Shown: positions 1 to 6,610, counted from the first letter of the stretch. The stretch: DNA of 8,027 nucleotides from Candidatus Iainarchaeum sp. (GCA_017609945.1 JAFCCZ010000072.1:1-8027); one strand, 5' to 3'. Notes: generated by a model from the sequence alone, not told the origin. Translations and numbers: made by a program.

Positions 1-2186
1 CCTGGACCTTGCCTGGCAACACCGGCATAATGGCGCACCCAAAGTTTGACTATTCTTTTGTGAAAATGAGCAACGGGGAAACCTGGGTTGTTGCAAAGGA
101 AAAAGTGCAAGGGTTAATGGATGCCATTGAGGCCGGCTTCTCAATTGAAAAGACTGTGAAGGGAAAGGAACTTGAGAATTTGAAATACACTAACCCATTG
201 TCCAAGCACCTCAAGACCCCGGAGCTCAAGAACGCTTATCGCGTTATTTTGAGCGACCGCTATGTAAACCTTGAAGAGGGCACTGGCCTTGTCCACAGCT
301 CGCCAGGCCAGGGAAAAGAGGACTACGATGCCGGGACCAAGGCAGGCCTACCAGTATTCAGCCCTGTTGAAATCGACGGCTCGTTTACAAAGGAGGGTGG
401 AAAGTATGCGGGAAAAAAAGCCCGCGTGGTTGACACTGAAATAATTGAGGATTTGGAGAAGGATGGTGCGCTTGTTTACAAGCACCCTTACACGCACGAC
501 TACCCGGTCTGCTGGAGGTGCAAGAGCCCGCTTCTCATGATTTCCGTTCCGCAATGGTTCTTCAAAATAAGTGCAATCCAAAAGAAGCTTCTTGCGTTCA
601 ACAAGAAGACTGTGTGGGTGCCCGATTACATGCAGGGCAGAATGGACGACTGGCTGCAGCAGCTCGGGGACTGGCCGATTTCAAGGGCAAGATACTGGGG
701 AACGCCCCTTCCCATCTGGAAGTGCGAGAAGTGCGAGGAAATAAAGGTAATTGGAACAATTAACGAACTCAGGAAAGAATCCGGCGTAAGCAAAGTGGAA
801 ATGCACAAGCCTGGAATTGACAAAATTGAACTGAGATGCAAGTGCTCTGGAAAAATGAAGCGCATTCCAGAGGTTCTGGATGTGTGGTTTGATGCAGGGG
901 TAAGCAGCTGGGCCGCGCTGGGATACCCTGGCAAAACCAAGAACTTCAAAAAGTTCTGGCCTGCCTCGCTAAACCTTGAGGGAACAGACCAGTTCAGGGG
1001 CTGGTGGAACTCAGAATTGATTCTGTCCACAATTGCCTTTGACAAGAAGCCGTTTGAAACAATTATGGTGCACGGTATGATAACCGACCTGCACAAGGTG
1101 AAGATGAGCAAGAGCAGGGGAAATATTGTAACCCCAAAAGAGGTAATTGAAAAGTACAACAGGGACTTCCTCAGATTTTACCTTGCAAGCCAGTCGCGCG
1201 GCCAGGACATAGCTTTCAGCTGGGACGCATTCAAGGACATTTCAAGGTTCTTCAACACCCTCTGGAACAGCTTCAACTACACAAACCTTTACCTTGAACT
1301 CAACCCTAAAAAAACGAGCGGGGCGAAGCGTGAGGCAGAGGACAAGTGGCTGCTAAGCAAGCTCAACTCGCTGGTTGCGGAGGTGAATTCGCACTTTGAG
1401 AACTATGAGTTCTTCAAGGCCTGCTCTGCAATAGATTATTTTGTGGTGGAAGAATTAAGTAGGACCTACATAAAGCTAGTGAGGGCAAGAGTTGGAACCG
1501 ATTCAGGGCAGGCGGTTTCAGAAACATTGAGCCAGGCACTCTTCACGCTTGCGAAGCTCATGGCGCCAATTACGCCGCACCTCTCAGAATACCTTTACCA
1601 GGGCATGAAGCAGGGAAAAATGGCCGAGTCAGTGCACCTGCTTGAGCTGCCGAAGGCTGACAAAAAACTTGTTGACAAAGGGCTTGAAAAGGAAATGGAA
1701 CTGTGCAAGCACTTGGCGCAGACAGCCCTCTCCCTGAGAGAGCAGGAAAAGCTCAGGCTGCGGTGGCCGCTAAGGGAAGTGGTTGCGCAGACAAAAACCG
1801 GCAAAGAGCTTGCAAAGGTGAAGGGAATTCTTGCCAAAATGTGCAATGTGCAAAAGGCCAGCGAAGTAACCTCAAAGCCAAAGGGAAGCTTTGTGGAGAA
1901 GGAATTTGAAGGCCGCACAGTTCTGCTGAACACGGGCGCGGACAAGGAAATGAAAGAGCAGTGGGAACTAATGGAGCTAAGGCGCAGGATTCAGGACATG
2001 CGAAAGCGGGCAAAGCTCGTGCCGCAGCAAAAGGTTAAGATGGCTATTGGAAGCAGTGACGAGGGGTTCCTGAAGAAATACCAAAAGGAAATTGAGGGAA
2101 GCACCAACACAAAAATGGAAATCTCCAAAGGCGGGAAAATGGAGAAGCTGCTTGAAAGGGAGTTCTCAATTGAATTAAGGCCCTAG
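1..2186 (+). CDS. ileS: Isoleucyl-tRNA synthetase, 5'-truncated by window edge
   Basis: Charges tRNA-Ile with isoleucine in the cytoplasm and edits mischarged valine. This is a class I synthetase. The reading frame is open to the first base and begins inside the conserved TPWTLPGNTG-type segment of the editing (CP1) domain, so the N-terminus and HIGH motif lie outside the window. Visible landmarks follow. The editing motif GTGLVHSSPGQGKEDY is at 279-326 and keeps the His and Asp of the family. Zinc-type cysteine pairs are CWRC (510-521), CEKC (723-734) and CKC (837-845). The class I core segment ISRARYWGTPLP is near 680-715, and DVWFDAG precedes the KMSKS loop at 1101-1115. The anticodon-binding domain and an archaeal-type C-terminal domain end at a TAG. 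The motif wording matches archaeal/eukaryotic-type IleRS rather than ValRS or LeuRS. An oddity is Gln where the editing motif usually has a second His. Identification is firm. Confidence 0.95.
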   Translation, partial: WTLPGNTGIMAHPKFDYSFVKMSNGETWVVAKEKVQGLMDAIEAGFSIEKTVKGKELENLKYTNPLSKHLKTPELKNAYRVILSDRYVNLEEGTGLVHSSPGQGKEDYDAGTKAGLPVFSPVEIDGSFTKEGGKYAGKKARVVDTEIIEDLEKDGALVYKHPYTHDYPVCWRCKSPLLMISVPQWFFKISAIQKKLLAFNKKTVWVPDYMQGRMDDWLQQLGDWPISRARYWGTPLPIWKCEKCEEIKVIGTINELRKESGVSKVEMHKPGIDKIELRCKCSGKMKRIPEVLDVWFDAGVSSWAALGYPGKTKNFKKFWPASLNLEGTDQFRGWWNSELILSTIAFDKKPFETIMVHGMITDLHKVKMSKSRGNIVTPKEVIEKYNRDFLRFYLASQSRGQDIAFSWDAFKDISRFFNTLWNSFNYTNLYLELNPKKTSGAKREAEDKWLLSKLNSLVAEVNSHFENYEFFKACSAIDYFVVEELSRTYIKLVRARVGTDSGQAVSETLSQALFTLAKLMAPITPHLSEYLYQGMKQGKMAESVHLLELPKADKKLVDKGLEKEMELCKHLAQTALSLREQEKLRLRWPLREVVAQTKTGKELAKVKGILAKMCNVQKASEVTSKPKGSFVEKEFEGRTVLLNTGADKEMKEQWELMELRRRIQDMRKRAKLVPQQKVKMAIGSSDEGFLKKYQKEIEGSTNTKMEISKGGKMEKLLEREFSIELRP

Positions 2187-2193
2187 TGAAGGC

Positions 2194-2201
2194 TTTAAAT
2201 A
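2194..2201 (+). promoter_or_regulatory. Candidate TATA box (TTTAAATA) upstream of deoxyhypusine synthase
   Basis: A textbook archaeal TATA element directly after the ileS stop. Transcription would be expected about 26 bases past its centre, near 2224, giving a leader of roughly 85 bases for the gene starting at 2310. A second, weaker A/T element (TTTAACTA, 2256-2263) would instead start transcripts near 2285 and leave a leader of about 25 bases. The sequence alone cannot choose between them. Confidence 0.55.
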
Positions 2202-2295
2202 CTGTTTCCGGGCCAATTATTTCATGTTAAAGCTTCGGCCCCCAAACTGAATTAATTTAACTATTTTTTGGAGAGCCGCAAGAACGCACTCGCCA

Positions 2296-2303
2296 GAGGG
2301 TGG
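2296..2303 (+). promoter_or_regulatory. Ribosome binding site deciding the dys start
   Basis: GAGGGTGG lies 6 bases before the ATG at 2310. The in-frame TTG at 2268 would add 14 residues that do not resemble the family N-terminus and has no such site, so the ATG is preferred. Confidence 0.7.
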
Positions 2304-2309
2304 AATTTT

Positions 2310-3266
2310 ATGGAAAAAGTAAAGGACTTTCAATGGAAAAAGGGCATGACCGTAAAGGAAATGGTTAGTGACTTCCAGCAACTCGGGTTCCAGAGCATTG
2401 AGCTTGCGAGGGCCTCAGAGGCAATAGTGAAGATGAAGAAAAACAACGCAAAGATTTTTCTCACCTTTACCTCCAATATGGTTACCTCCGGCCTGAGGGG
2501 GTTCTTTGCCCAAATAATAAAGCTTGGGATGGCTGACGTTATTGTAACAACCGTTGGAGGCCTTGAAGAGGACATAATGAAGGCAACGGGTGAAAAGTTT
2601 GAAATTGGAAGATTTGAAGCGGACGACGTGGAACTGCACGAGCAGGGCGTAAACAGGGTTGGAAACCTGTTCATTAAAAACGAGAGCTATATGGCGATTG
2701 AAAACTGGACAGCACAGCAGTTAAGTAAGCTCTATAGGAAGAAAAAGCGCTGGGCTGTTTCGGAAATTCTCCGCGAAATCGGACTTGGGTTAGACGATAG
2801 AAATTCTATCCTGTTTCAGGCGGCCAAAAACAACGTGCCAATCTTCTGCCCGGCAATAACCGACGGGGCCTTTGGATTCCACCTGCACATGTTCCAGCAG
2901 GACCACCAGGACTTTGTGGTTGACGTGGTAAAAGACTTTGGAAACATCCTGTTTGTTACAAGCCGCGACGAGAAAAAGGGGGTAATTGCGCTGGGCGGAA
3001 GCATTTCAAAACACCACGCAATACTTTGCACGCTGCTGAATGGTGGCGCAGATTATGCAGTGTACATGACCACCGCGCACAAGACTTCCGGAAGCATGTC
3101 TGGGGCAACCACCAGCGAAGCAAAATCCTGGGGAAAGGTAAAGGACGAGAGCGACATAGCAACAGTGATAGGGGACGTAACAATAATATTCCCGCTTGTA
3201 ATGGTCAAGGCGTTTGAGCAGCTGGAGGAAGAGGGACTGCTGAAAAAACAGGGGCCGGAAAAATGA
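2310..3266 (+). CDS. dys: Deoxyhypusine synthase
   Basis: NAD-dependent enzyme that transfers an aminobutyl group from a polyamine to a lysine of translation factor aIF5A, the first step of hypusine formation. The protein has 318 residues from the ATG, a normal archaeal length. Family motifs in order are TSN (54-56), GGLEED (84-88), NRVGN (115-119), TDG (184-186), SKHH (233-236) and SWGK (273-276). Lys276 matches the catalytic lysine of human DHS (Lys329). Glu270, Trp274 and His235 match human Glu323, Trp327 and His288. Human Asp243 and Asp316, which contact the polyamine, correspond to Phe190 and Met263 here. From memory, other archaeal members also vary at these sites, so this need not mean loss of function. 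The next gene overlaps by 4 bases (ATGA), so the two are probably translationally coupled. A DHS-derived homospermidine synthase is a less likely alternative. Confidence 0.9.
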   Translation: MEKVKDFQWKKGMTVKEMVSDFQQLGFQSIELARASEAIVKMKKNNAKIFLTFTSNMVTSGLRGFFAQIIKLGMADVIVTTVGGLEEDIMKATGEKFEIGRFEADDVELHEQGVNRVGNLFIKNESYMAIENWTAQQLSKLYRKKKRWAVSEILREIGLGLDDRNSILFQAAKNNVPIFCPAITDGAFGFHLHMFQQDHQDFVVDVVKDFGNILFVTSRDEKKGVIALGGSISKHHAILCTLLNGGADYAVYMTTAHKTSGSMSGATTSEAKSWGKVKDESDIATVIGDVTIIFPLVMVKAFEQLEEEGLLKKQGPEK

Positions 3267-4309
3267 AGAAACCAAAGTTTGTGGTTTCAAAATCAAAGGT
3301 CTCAGAGCAGTTTGAGAGAGTGAGCGGACTAGCGGACATCGTTTCATACAGCTCCAAAACCAACCAGACCGTAACAGGGATTTTGGAAGAGGGAACAAAC
3401 GCCATGTTCAGCGTTCACTTTGCAAACGAGCTAAAGCACGTGAAGGACAAATCAAGGGTTATCTTCATTGCCCAGGCCTGGTCAAAGGAAGAGATGGGGG
3501 AACTGCTTGGCCAGGGAATAAGCCACTTTATTGTTGACAACGAACCCGATTTGGACACTTTTCTCGGTTTCCTTGGGGAAAGCGATGCCAAAGTTTCACT
3601 CCTGCTCAGAGCAAAGCTGAGGGAGCGAACGCTGAAGACTGAGAGATACTTTGTGTTCGGAATGGGTTCAGCGGCGGTGAACAAAAGGATCAGGCAGATT
3701 AGGGCGGATAAAAAGTTGGGGCCAAAAATTAGAGAGCTTGGAATTCACTTTCACAGAAAAACACAGAATATGAGCGAGTGGGACCTGCAGTACGCGGTCT
3801 CAAACATCCTGGAGCAGGACACGCTGAAAATGATTGACCTGGTTGACATTGGAGGCGGCATTCCGGTAGATTACGCCAACACCAACAAAAAGATCCTGCC
3901 GGGAATATTCAAAAAAATAAGGGAGTTCAGGGAATGGCTGAACAAAAAAGGCATAAGGCTGATAATTGAGCCAGGCCGCTTTATTTCAGGACCGCCAACC
4001 AAGCTTGTCACAACAATTATTGGGATTCACGAAAACAGCATTATTGTAAACGCTTCGGTTTACAACACCAACCTTGACGCCCTAATGGTGCCGGTCAAAC
4101 TGCTTGTGGAAGGAGAGCTCTCCAGGGGAGACGGCAAGCCATATGTGATAAAGGGAGCCACACCCTGCTCAATGGATTTGTTCAGGTACAGGGTTTATCT
4201 GCGCGAACCAAAAGTGGGGGAGGAAATTGTTTTCCTGAACGCAGGGGCCTACAACTTTCACTCCGATTTCTGCGATTTGGACAGGATTGAAACAGAAATA
4301 GTTGACTAA
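3263..4309 (+). CDS. Fold-type III PLP-dependent decarboxylase (Orn/Lys/Arg/DAP decarboxylase 2 family)
   Basis: A cytoplasmic, PLP-dependent decarboxylase of a basic amino acid or polyamine precursor. The exact substrate is not decidable. It has 348 residues, somewhat short for the family. Lys32 in SYSSKTN fits the Schiff-base lysine (ODC YAVKCN). His164 in GIHFHRKTQ fits the PLP-stacking His. GGG at 197-199 and EPGRF at 236-240 fit the phosphate-loop and pyridine-N glutamate motifs. Tyr330 in NAGAYNF fits the C-terminal Tyr. Oddities: the ODC segment VNDGVY reads VNASVY (Asp to Ala264), and GPxCDGxD reads GATPCSMD, so the Cys is displaced by one position and the following Asp is absent. Those two Asp residues bind the distal amino group in ODC, so canonical ornithine decarboxylation is doubtful. 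The ATG at 3263 overlaps the dys stop, implying one operon; supply of a diamine for the hypusine or polyamine pathway is an inference from context. Confidence 0.8.
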   Translation: MKKPKFVVSKSKVSEQFERVSGLADIVSYSSKTNQTVTGILEEGTNAMFSVHFANELKHVKDKSRVIFIAQAWSKEEMGELLGQGISHFIVDNEPDLDTFLGFLGESDAKVSLLLRAKLRERTLKTERYFVFGMGSAAVNKRIRQIRADKKLGPKIRELGIHFHRKTQNMSEWDLQYAVSNILEQDTLKMIDLVDIGGGIPVDYANTNKKILPGIFKKIREFREWLNKKGIRLIIEPGRFISGPPTKLVTTIIGIHENSIIVNASVYNTNLDALMVPVKLLVEGELSRGDGKPYVIKGATPCSMDLFRYRVYLREPKVGEEIVFLNAGAYNFHSDFCDLDRIETEIVD

Positions 4310-4479
4310 AACCCGAAAACAACTTTTGCGCCCAAAACTACTATAATTACCACTACAGAAAGGCCTATAAGGAACTCTGGGGAAAACTTCGGGCCTGAGG
4401 TGTCTGCGTCAAAAAAGCGCATTATTCCAATACTGCTGCTTGGCCCGGTTACCGCAGGCCCTCTTCTCAATTTAACCAT
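4306..4479 (-). CDS. secG: Preprotein translocase subunit Sec61-beta (archaeal SecG-type)
   Basis: A small tail-anchored subunit of the SecYEG/Sec61 channel in the cytoplasmic membrane. The 57-residue product begins MVKLRRGPAV. It then carries the archaeal Sec61-beta signature: a Gly/Pro/Ser stretch, GIMRFFDADTSGPKFSPEF (residues 18-36), and one hydrophobic helix at about 37-55 that ends the protein. A longer in-frame opening runs upstream to 5040 on this strand, but that part is antisense to the membrane protein gene at 4592-5610 and shows no family signal, so the ATG at 4479 is chosen. A TATA element on this strand (4518-4511) would place the transcript start near 4488, giving a leader of about 10 bases. 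The TAG stop overlaps the TAA stop of the convergent decarboxylase gene by 3 bases (the genes share 4306-4309). It is easily missed because of its size. Confidence 0.88.
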   Translation of the reverse strand: MVKLRRGPAVTGPSSSIGIMRFFDADTSGPKFSPEFLIGLSVVVIIVVLGAKVVFGF

Positions 4480-4510
4480 GGTATTACCCAAGAAATTTGG
4501 CCTGTGAGCT

Positions 4511-4518
4511 TTTTTAAA
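4511..4518 (-). promoter_or_regulatory. TATA box for Sec61-beta gene
   Basis: On the minus strand this reads TTTAAAAA within GCTTTAAAAAAGC. It lies about 35 bases before the ATG at 4479, as expected for an almost leaderless archaeal transcript. It is one half of a divergent promoter region. Confidence 0.6.
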
Positions 4519-4543
4519 GCTATTGATTGGCCAGAGCAAGTGT

Positions 4544-4551
4544 TTTAAATA
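4544..4551 (+). promoter_or_regulatory. TATA box for the frameshifted membrane protein gene
   Basis: TTTAAATA, with a predicted transcript start near 4574 and the ATG at 4592. It lies only about 25 bases from the opposing TATA box of the Sec61-beta gene, so the two promoters share a compact divergent region. Confidence 0.65.
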
Positions 4552-4591
4552 TGAAAAAACTAATAGATTAATAGTTTTTGAGTTGTTTGGA

Positions 4592-5610
4592 ATGGTTGAC
4601 GCAAGAAAGATAATGAACGACCTAATGCACATTGGCGTGCTGCTTGCCCTGCTTGGAATCCTGCTCGGACTGCTCACATGGACAGGGGTAATGCAATGCA
4701 ATACTGTTCCAGGCTGGTGCAACGTGTACTGGGGCATTCTGGGCGAAACCCAATCGGCGGATGCAACGACGAGGGCTGCAGCCTGCAGGAACTTCTTGCA
4801 AATCCAGAGCTTTTGGGAGTGCACGCGCAAACCCTTCACATTGACCGCGTTAACACCGGAAACCTTACCCCCTACCACCTTGTGATTGTTGAGCGGGCCA
4901 AAAAGATTCCCACCAAAACACTCAGGGCGTTTATTGATTACTACAACACAGGCGGAAGGCTTGTGTGGACAGGGGACGCCGGAACAGAGCTCGGGGAAAG
5001 CTATGTCGGCGGAAAGCTTGTAAAGGACGAATTCCTGCACGCAATTGACAGGAGCTCAAGTGATGTAAACAAGCTGCTTGAGAGGCAGCAGGGAGAGGAT
5101 GTGGTCTTAGATTTTAACGTTCCGATTGGGCCGTGGGCAAGAAAGGACGGCGACCTAATGATTTCCTTTGACCAGCTGCTCTCGCTCAACTATGCGGGAA
5201 ATTACTGCCAGTTCAACACTTGCTTTGAGGAAAGGCCGATTCACGTTGGAAACCTTGAGCCAGAGCCAAGCAGGGACCACCCACTAATAAGGGGAATCGC
5301 GGCCGAACTGCAGCTCTGGGTCTTCAAAGACCAGGATTTTGCAATAGTGCAGACAATTCCAGGGGGCATCACAACAGAGGTTTTAACACTTGACATGGGC
5401 TCAAACCTAATAATTGACGACCCAACAGACAGCAGGAGAACGGACTACGGGCGAACAAACCCAATGATTGTTACCTCCGGAGTTGGGGGACGGGTAATCT
5501 ACTACGCAATGCCGCCAGAGCTTTACGCAAACCCACGCCTTGACGACTTCGACAAGGGCCTCTATTATTTGCCGTTGGAGAACATGTACTACGGGGCACT
5601 GTTCGGTTAG
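4592..5610 (+). CDS. Membrane-anchored extracytoplasmic alpha/beta (GATase1-like) protein, broken by a frameshift near 4747
   Basis: Not a recognised named gene. The 5' part (4592-4747, 52 codons) encodes a short cytoplasmic tail and a hydrophobic helix at about residues 13-34. The rest (4747-5610) lies in the frame one base back and encodes a soluble domain. Joining GAA (4745-4747) to AAC (4747-4749) restores a continuous 339-residue protein reading GILGENPIGG at the junction. This matches VIGMPS at the same place in the next gene, so one A was probably lost from a GAAAAC run. The domain resembles the ThuA/glutamine-amidotransferase-like fold without an evident catalytic Cys. Shared elements with the paralogue are YHLVIV, NTGGRLVWTGDAG and GGRVIYYAMPPEL. 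Cysteine pairs at restored residues 36/43, 56/63 and 206/211 suggest disulfides outside the cell. A start at 4678 would lack the membrane helix. Whether this is a sequencing error or a real mutation is open. Confidence 0.7.
4745..4749 (+). other. Probable single-base deletion (frameshift site)
   Basis: GAAAC here; one more A would read GAA AAC and merge the two frames. No canonical X XXY YYZ slippery heptamer is in phase with the upstream frame (codons GGC GAA ACC CAA), which argues against programmed -1 frameshifting. Confidence 0.65.
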
Positions 5611-5670
5611 AGAAAACCTTATAAATGATGAAAGCGTTTAATTTTACGAGCTTTTCTGGCAAAAGAAAGG

Positions 5671-5678
5671 TTTAAAAA
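5671..5678 (+). promoter_or_regulatory. TATA box for the second membrane-anchored paralogue
   Basis: TTTAAAAA, preceded by a purine-rich AAAGAAAGG stretch that could act as a BRE. The predicted start is near 5700, giving a leader of just under 40 bases before the ATG at 5738. TTATAAAT at 5619-5626, right after the previous stop, is a weaker alternative with a longer leader. Confidence 0.6.
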
Positions 5679-5719
5679 GAATAAAAGGGAAGAATATAAT
5701 ATAGCTTAACAAATTAATT

Positions 5720-5730
5720 GGAGATGGTGA
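5720..5730 (+). promoter_or_regulatory. Ribosome binding site
   Basis: GGAGATGGTGA ends 7 bases before the ATG at 5738. Two overlapping anti-SD matches (GGAG and GGTGA) support this start. Confidence 0.7.
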
Positions 5731-5737
5731 ATAAAGC

Positions 5738-6601
5738 ATGTATCCTGAGGGTGACGCTGGTTCTGCGCCTGCCGGAGACTACGGCTATGGCGGGGGCATA
5801 AAATCAAAACTTACAAGAAACTTAGAGGGACTGATTCCGCTTATCCTTATTATCATTATTGCGGTGTTTTTGGCCCACAAATTTGACATAATTAATATTC
5901 CATTCCTTGGGGGGACCGAGCCAATCCAAATGCTTGTGATTGGAATGCCCTCTGCGGATATGCTTATTATGCTTGACCAGGACAAGGACCTGGTGAACTA
6001 CAGGGTAAAGGAGGCCGCTGCGCTGAACGTTTCGCCGGAGGAACAGCTTGCACAGTACAACATTGTTGTTCTGGACCAGCATCTTGGCGGCACAGCCTAC
6101 GAGCACAGCGTTAGCAGGCAGCTCGGAGAGGCCCTGAACAATTACGTCAGGACCGGCGGAAAGCTGATTACTATAATGGACTCCGGAATCTACCAGAGTG
6201 GCGGAATTACCGGAACAGAGATTGCAAGCGACGTAGTTGGCTGGAAGGCCAGCTTTGGGGACACAATCCCAGTTGAGTGCGACAAGGCATTGAACGATGT
6301 GCCAACCTGCACCTTGCAAGTAGCGGTAACCGCAAGGCTTTTCAGGGAAGACTTTGACCACAAAATAATGGAGGGAATTGAGGTCGCTCCGGCTGACCCA
6401 AGATACCCGCCATTGCGGCTTTACACATTCAAGGTAAAGCCCCGTGGAAACGAGGTCGCATACCTTAAGAGTGTTGCCTTCCCAACATACTTTCCGGGAA
6501 TCGTGGAAAAGCGCTTGATTATAGGAAAAAGCATTTACTTCAACTACGACCCGGCATTAACTCCCGGAGTATGGCAGAATACCATGGAATACCTGCGATA
6601 A
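5738..6601 (+). CDS. Membrane-anchored extracytoplasmic alpha/beta (GATase1-like) protein, intact paralogue
   Basis: A 287-residue protein of unknown function. Residues 1-20 are a Gly/Ala/Tyr/Pro-rich low-complexity tail, followed by a basic stretch (KSKLTR) and one strongly hydrophobic helix at about 31-47. The positive residues before the helix suggest the tail is cytoplasmic and the C-terminal 240 residues are outside. The outer domain starts with a beta strand PIQMLVIGMPS (62-72), then YNIVVLD (107-113) and TGGKLITIMDSG (139-150), a Rossmann-like pattern as in ThuA/GATase1-type folds. No Cys nucleophile sits at the expected elbow, so enzymatic amidotransferase activity is unlikely. The only cysteines, Cys181 and Cys191, may form a disulfide. 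The final segment KSIYFNYDPAL (264-274) parallels GGRVIYYAMPPEL in the preceding gene, marking a tandem duplication. It has its own promoter and RBS. Confidence 0.75.
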   Translation: MYPEGDAGSAPAGDYGYGGGIKSKLTRNLEGLIPLILIIIIAVFLAHKFDIINIPFLGGTEPIQMLVIGMPSADMLIMLDQDKDLVNYRVKEAAALNVSPEEQLAQYNIVVLDQHLGGTAYEHSVSRQLGEALNNYVRTGGKLITIMDSGIYQSGGITGTEIASDVVGWKASFGDTIPVECDKALNDVPTCTLQVAVTARLFREDFDHKIMEGIEVAPADPRYPPLRLYTFKVKPRGNEVAYLKSVAFPTYFPGIVEKRLIIGKSIYFNYDPALTPGVWQNTMEYLR

Positions 6602-6610
6602 AGGCAGTTA

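Noticed and set aside
626..1159. 177-codon minus-strand reading frame inside ileS
   Set aside because: It is antisense to the KMSKS-bearing core of ileS, with low-complexity composition that mirrors the coding strand and no RBS or domain signal.
2210..2241. GGGCC...GGCCC inverted repeat after ileS as a terminator
   Set aside because: Only 5 bp with a long loop and no T tract immediately after it.
2268..2309. TTG at 2268 as start of deoxyhypusine synthase
   Set aside because: It adds 14 residues that do not fit the family and lacks an RBS, whereas the ATG at 2310 has GAGGGTGG at proper spacing.
4740..4760. Programmed -1 ribosomal frameshifting at the broken gene
   Set aside because: No in-phase slippery heptamer is visible, I identified no downstream structure, and the intact paralogue needs no shift. 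Loss of one A in a short A run explains it more simply.
4480..5040. Upstream extension of the minus-strand reading frame that ends in Sec61-beta (to a start at 5040)
   Set aside because: Sec61-beta proteins are about 50-60 residues, the extension has no family signal and lies antisense to the membrane protein gene, and a TATA box sits right before the ATG at 4479.
5822..6361. 179-codon minus-strand reading frame over the second paralogue
   Set aside because: It is antisense to a gene with promoter, RBS and a paralogous partner; no independent support.
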